Source: Serinibacter arcticus
GTDB lineage: Bacteria > Actinomycetota > Actinomycetes > Actinomycetales > Beutenbergiaceae
Direction: 5' to 3'
NCBI RefSeq assembly: GCF_003121705.1
Contig: NZ_PYHR01000002.1
Span: 3,720,001-3,784,000, forward strand
Length of the DNA: 64,000 nt
The notes beneath the pieces are model-generated. The model was not told where the DNA came from and searched no databases. It was given only the letters and a program-made list of their open reading frames with translations. Position numbers and translations under genes: made by a program. Each line of letters starts with the position of its first letter. Positions within the stretch are counted from its first letter, which is position 1. Below, piece by piece: positions 60,607-64,000 of this stretch.

Positions 60607-61374
60607 TCAGAAGAGCGGCCAGGGCACTGCGGGCATGTCGCCGGCGGGGCCAGGGAACCGCCCTGTCGAGCGCAGCGCGGAGCACCGCGCAGCGAGCGAC
60701 GCGATCTCCTCGGCGGTGAGCAGCTTCGCCAGGTCCCGCCCCAGGTCGCCGTTGAGCCCCTCCCCGAGGCGCGCGAGGCCGTCGAGCTCGTCGTCGGACA
60801 GCTCCTCGCCCAGCCAACCCCACAGGATCGTCCGCAGCTTGTGGTCGCTGTGGAAGGTGAGGCCGTGGTCCACACCGTGCCTGTGGCCGTCAGCCATGGC
60901 GAGGACGTGGTTGCCCTTGCGGTCGGCGTTGTTGACCACGACGTCGAACACGGCCATGCGTCGCAGCGCCGGCGAGTCCTCGTGAACGAGGATGACCGAC
61001 CGCCCGTTCTCGTCCTGGCCCTCGAGCACCGGACGCCAGCCCTCGTCCGGCACGTCGTCCGACGCGACCAGGTCGACGGCACGGTGGTCGGGGTGCTGGT
61101 CCTGCCAGAGCTGCACCATCCCCTCGCCGAGGGGGCCGTCGCGCAGCCACGTCTGCGGGACGACGCCCCAGCCGAGTGCCTGCGAGACCAGGTAGGCCGC
61201 CACCTCCCGGTGCGCCAGGGTGCCGTCGGGAAAGTCCCAGAGCGGACTCTCGCCGGCGATCGGCTTGTAGACGACGACCACGTCGTCGATGCTGCCGAGG
61301 AACGTCGCGTTGGACGCCGTCCGGATGCGACCGGTGAGCGTCAGCTCGCCGGTCACGAGATCCGTCTCGGACAT
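60607..61374 (-). CDS. SCO1664-family (PI3/4-kinase-like) protein
   Basis: 255 residues from the ATG at 61374, which overlaps the DUF3090 stop by one base (TGATG). Features VVYKPIAGESPLWDFPDGTLAHREVAAYLVSQALGW and VFDVVVNNADRKGNHVLA, with the kinase-like catalytic N-x-D-R-K pattern and VDHGLTFHSDHKLRTILWGW. Conserved in actinobacteria next to DUF3090 and a histidine phosphatase. Function unknown. Confidence 0.88.
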   Translation of the reverse strand: MSETDLVTGELTLTGRIRTASNATFLGSIDDVVVVYKPIAGESPLWDFPDGTLAHREVAAYLVSQALGWGVVPQTWLRDGPLGEGMVQLWQDQHPDHRAVDLVASDDVPDEGWRPVLEGQDENGRSVILVHEDSPALRRMAVFDVVVNNADRKGNHVLAMADGHRHGVDHGLTFHSDHKLRTILWGWLGEELSDDELDGLARLGEGLNGDLGRDLAKLLTAEEIASLAARCSALRSTGRFPGPAGDMPAVPWPLF

Positions 61375-61925
61375 CAGTCCTCGGGGACGGTGCAGGTGTG
61401 TCCGTCGGGGTCCACGGGGTAGCCGCAGAGCGGGCACGCGGGGCGGCCGGCACCGACGACCTCGCGGGTGCGCTTGGCGAAGGCGCGGGCCGCACCCACG
61501 GGCATCTTCACCAGCAGCACGTCCGTCTCGGCAGCGAGGTCCTCGTCGGACAGCTCGACGTCGTCGGCATCGCCGTCCGTGAGGGGGTAGGCCTCGATCA
61601 CGACCTGGGCGGTGGCCGGGTCCCAGCCCAGGCCCATGGCACCGGAGCGGAAGAGCTCGGAGACGGCCTCGAGCTGATCGTTGTCGACGAGCTCGGGAGG
61701 TGTGCTCACGGGTGCGCTGTAGGGGTTGCCCTCGATGGTGAGGAGCTGGTCGAGGATGGCGTCGATCTTCTCCGAGAGGAGCGCTGCCTGCTGCTTCTCG
61801 AGGGCGATGCTCACCAGCCGTGCGCCGGAGCGCACCTGGAGGTAGAACGTGCGCGCCCCCGGGAGGCCGATGGTGCCGATGACTGCCCGGTCGGGCCAGT
61901 CGAACTCATGAACACGGGGAGCCAT
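61374..61925 (-). CDS. DUF3090 family protein
   Basis: 183 residues from the ATG at 61925; TAGAGT (61933-61938) seven bases upstream supports a leaderless start here rather than the GTG at 61934. N-terminal VHEFDWPDRAVIGTIGLPGARTFYLQ is the family start; the C-terminus has CPLCGYPVDPDGHTC, a zinc-knuckle-like end. Function unknown; always with the SCO1664-type gene. Confidence 0.9.
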   Translation of the reverse strand: MAPRVHEFDWPDRAVIGTIGLPGARTFYLQVRSGARLVSIALEKQQAALLSEKIDAILDQLLTIEGNPYSAPVSTPPELVDNDQLEAVSELFRSGAMGLGWDPATAQVVIEAYPLTDGDADDVELSDEDLAAETDVLLVKMPVGAARAFAKRTREVVGAGRPACPLCGYPVDPDGHTCTVPED

Positions 61926-61935
61926 ATCGACCACT

Positions 61936-62643
61936 CTAGGCGCGCGTGCTCGACGTTGGCTCGTGTCCTGCGCCGCCGCCCACCGGAGCTTCGCCCGGCC
62001 GGATGCCCTTCGCCAGCCACGAGAGATCGCCCGCGTCGGTGTTCGTGGCGTGGACGCTCGTCCGTCCGGCGCCGTAGCGCACGATGGAGACCGAGGCCGG
62101 GCTCACGTTGATGCGTTGGAACAGGTCGAGGTGCATGCCGAGCGCGTCGGCGAGGATCGACTTGATGATGTCGCCGTGGCTGACGGCGACCCACACGGCC
62201 TCGGGCCCGTAGTTGGCCTCGACGGCTGCGTCGTGGCGACGGATCGCTGCCACCGAGCGCGCCTGCATGGCTGCCATGGACTCACCGTCGGGGAAGGTGA
62301 CGGCCGAGGGCTGCGACTGCACCCGCGACCACAGGTCCTCGGCCGCGAGCTCGGACAACGGCCGGCCCTGCCACGCGCCGTAGTCGCACTCGACGAGGTC
62401 GGGCTCCACCGGTACCTCCGGCCTGCCCACCTGGCGATCGATGATGTGCTGGGCGGTCTGCCGGCAACGCTCGAGCGGGCTCGACACCACGGCGACCAGG
62501 GGGATGGCCGCGAGGCGTTCTCCGGTGAGGGTCGCCTGGTCGCGCCCGACCTCGTCCAAGTCGACGCCGGACGCCCGGCCAGCCAGCAGGCCGGTGGCGT
62601 TCGCGGTGGTGCGGCCGTGCCGCACGAGGAGGACTGTCGCCAT
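61936..62643 (-). CDS. Histidine phosphatase family protein (MSMEG_4193-type)
   Basis: 235 residues with the phosphohistidine loop LLVRHGRTTANATGLLAG, the second catalytic region VSSPLERCRQTAQ, and the distal His in VAVSHGDIIKS. The family includes phosphoglycerate mutase-like phosphatases; the substrate is not known. First gene of the three-gene conserved cluster. Confidence 0.9.
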   Translation of the reverse strand: MATVLLVRHGRTTANATGLLAGRASGVDLDEVGRDQATLTGERLAAIPLVAVVSSPLERCRQTAQHIIDRQVGRPEVPVEPDLVECDYGAWQGRPLSELAAEDLWSRVQSQPSAVTFPDGESMAAMQARSVAAIRRHDAAVEANYGPEAVWVAVSHGDIIKSILADALGMHLDLFQRINVSPASVSIVRYGAGRTSVHATNTDAGDLSWLAKGIRPGEAPVGGGAGHEPTSSTRA

Positions 62644-62685
62644 CTAGTCAGCCTAATGACCCGGGTGGTCCCGACCGTGGTCTGC

Positions 62686-63084
62686 CTAGCGCGCACGACG
62701 GCGGGCGGCCATGACGCCGGCTCCAGCCGCCGCGACCAGGAAGGCGCTGCCGGCGACACCGGGGATGGTGGCGGCCCAGCTCTCCTCGGGAACGACGACG
62801 CTGCTGGGGGTGTCCTTGCCGAACTCGCAGGAGGTGCCCAACGGCCACAGCGTCGTCTCGGTGTGGCGTGGGCTCTCGGGTGCGAAGCCGGGCGGAATCT
62901 CGGACGAGGCGCAGAGCTGGCCCATGGTCGATCCGAGCGCGGGCCCGTAGGCAAGGGTCCAGGCCAGGACCAGCAGCGGGACGGCAGCGACAGCAAGGCA
63001 CACCGCAGCCCAGACGACGGGGTCATCGGTCGGCCGAGAGCGGTATCCCTCGGTGACCGTCCTCGCGCGCGGGAACCCGCTCAT
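62686..63084 (-). CDS. Two-helix membrane protein
   Basis: 132 residues. Helices at about 25-46 and 108-128 enclose an extracytoplasmic loop with two Cys residues (QLCASSE, TSCEFG), probably disulphide-bonded. The ATG overlaps the stop of the upstream gene (ATGA at 63081-63084). Function unknown. Confidence 0.75.
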   Translation of the reverse strand: MSGFPRARTVTEGYRSRPTDDPVVWAAVCLAVAAVPLLVLAWTLAYGPALGSTMGQLCASSEIPPGFAPESPRHTETTLWPLGTSCEFGKDTPSSVVVPEESWAATIPGVAGSAFLVAAAGAGVMAARRRAR

Positions 63085-63407
63085 CCGTCACCTTCGCTCC
63101 GCCACCGCGGGTTGAGGCTGACGAAGGCCAGGACCAGCAGCAGTCCGGCGAAGCCCAGCGCCCCGTAGCCCGCACCGCGGCCGTCGAAGGCAAGGACGAG
63201 GTCGCCGACGCCGTCGGCGCAGAAGATCTGGAAGTTGCGGACCTCCATGGCCCCGGCCCAGTCCGGGACGACGTTCTGGCAGTGGTGGGTGTCGGAGAGT
63301 CGAGCCGTCCCGTAGGCCACCGCCAGGACCACGAGCGCCGCGCCGAGCACCAGCGCGAAGCCGAGAACCCCGCGGGCGGTCGAGACGCGCGACTGAGCTG
63401 CAGACAT
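63081..63407 (-). CDS. Two-helix membrane protein
   Basis: 108 residues from the ATG at 63407; the longer frame to 63488 is not supported. Helices at about 14-34 and 80-98 enclose a loop with two Cys residues (HHCQN, IFCAD). Same architecture as the next gene, so the two may act together. Function unknown. Confidence 0.75.
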   Translation of the reverse strand: MSAAQSRVSTARGVLGFALVLGAALVVLAVAYGTARLSDTHHCQNVVPDWAGAMEVRNFQIFCADGVGDLVLAFDGRGAGYGALGFAGLLLVLAFVSLNPRWRSEGDG

Positions 63408-63603
63408 GTCGATGACAGTAGGAGTCACTGTGAGAGATTGCCGGCCGTGCCACCGGCTGCTGTGCGGACCCACCCATTCCCTCCACAACGTGAAGCCCGG
63501 GCACGTCGGGGCAATCCTGGCTGGGCTGTGTCACCGGTCGGGTCCCTTCGGCACGCGCGGTGCTGCGGTGGCGGAGCAGCGCCGAGTCGGTCACGCTGGG
63601 CGG

Positions 63604-64000
63604 GTGAGAACGCCACACAGCCGTCACCTGGGCGCAGGCCTGGCACTGCTCGTGCTGAGCGGATTGGGCCTGGCGGCGTGTGCCTCGACGTCCGAGGGGC
63701 AGGCGCCGGACGACGTGGTGTGTCCAGCCATCGGCTGGTTCAACACGCTGACGGTGACGTTGGAAGGCGACAGCGCCGGGGTCGATGACATGAAGCTGTG
63801 CCTCGGCGAGGACTGCTACCCCAAGGACGAGCCCGCCACGGACGGGTCCGACCTCGCCGACTCCGTCGGGGTCGAACGCGAGGCGACCCGGAGTCGATGG
63901 ACCTTCGCCCTGATGTCACACGCCCCTGACGAGGTGACCGTCCGCACCTACGACGCCAGCGGCACGATGCTGACCGACGACCTCGTGGCGCCGGGGTGGC
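63604..64000 (+). CDS. Secreted lipoprotein, 5' part (runs off the window)
   Basis: GTG start at 63604, open to the last base. Lipoprotein signal peptide: basic start, hydrophobic core and L-A-A-C (Cys23). The visible mature part has Cys residues in VVCPAIGW and KLCLGEDCYP and a strand-rich WTFALMSHAPDEVTVRTYD region. No family recognised. Confidence 0.75.
   Translation, partial: MRTPHSRHLGAGLALLVLSGLGLAACASTSEGQAPDDVVCPAIGWFNTLTVTLEGDSAGVDDMKLCLGEDCYPKDEPATDGSDLADSVGVEREATRSRWTFALMSHAPDEVTVRTYDASGTMLTDDLVAPGW

Overview
The window comes from a high-GC actinobacterium. Mycothiol S-conjugate amidase, a short-chain Z-isoprenyl diphosphate synthase, PIN-PhoH, Lsr2, an LpqY-SugABC-type transporter, the histidine phosphatase/DUF3090/SCO1664 trio and many leaderless TAnnnT promoters all point that way. 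The gene set would fit a Micrococcales member such as a Cellulomonadaceae-like strain, but the genus is inference.

Layout. (1) 1-19160 is ordinary chromosome: the mca 3' end, a nitrilase-fold amidohydrolase, PPK2, a hemolysin III-type membrane protein, isoprenyl transferase, PIN-PhoH with micro-ORFs in its leader, a four-gene sugar ABC transporter, a DadA-type oxidase, beta-carbonic anhydrase, a PfkB kinase, xseB-xseA, rmuC and ychF. (2) 19149-59883 is a 40.7-kb integrated mobile element. (3) 59884-64000 is chromosome again: the displaced end of ychF, endonuclease V, the SCO1664/DUF3090/histidine-phosphatase operon, two small membrane proteins and a lipoprotein cut by the window end.

The main result is the element and its boundaries. 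ychF is interrupted within its last codons. Its C-terminus now reads into foreign sequence, while the native ending (F-R-F-N-V-stop) lies 40.7 kb away at 59876-59896. A 12-bp direct repeat, GGTGGAGTTCCG, sits at 19149-19160 and again at 59872-59883. A large serine recombinase lies just inside the left end. Joining 18094-19160 to 59884-59896 restores a 359-residue YchF.

Inside the element, the left part has the recombinase, small phage/plasmid-type proteins, a duplicated pair of VbhA-like (Fic antitoxin) proteins without a Fic toxin, and a frameshifted excisionase. A 20-kb surface module follows: a 2351-residue VWA/DUF11-repeat adhesin, a propeller/DUF11 LPXTG protein, a thioester-domain-like LAXTG protein and a secreted cutinase with three SLH-like repeats. 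These are interleaved with three GAF-ANTAR antiterminator-type regulators, lipoproteins and an Lsr2 silencer. The right half is a mobilization and replication module: relaxase, MobC-like protein, an amber-interrupted resolvase, a 94-bp tandem repeat array, a superfamily-3 helicase, HTH regulators and a cluster of GTAGGAC motifs. An OLD-type ATPase-TOPRIM nuclease lies near attR. I saw no capsid, terminase, tail, conjugative coupling or secretion gene, so the best description is a mobilizable integrative element carrying adhesion cargo. Several apparent indels or stops occur inside the element and none was seen in the flanking chromosome.
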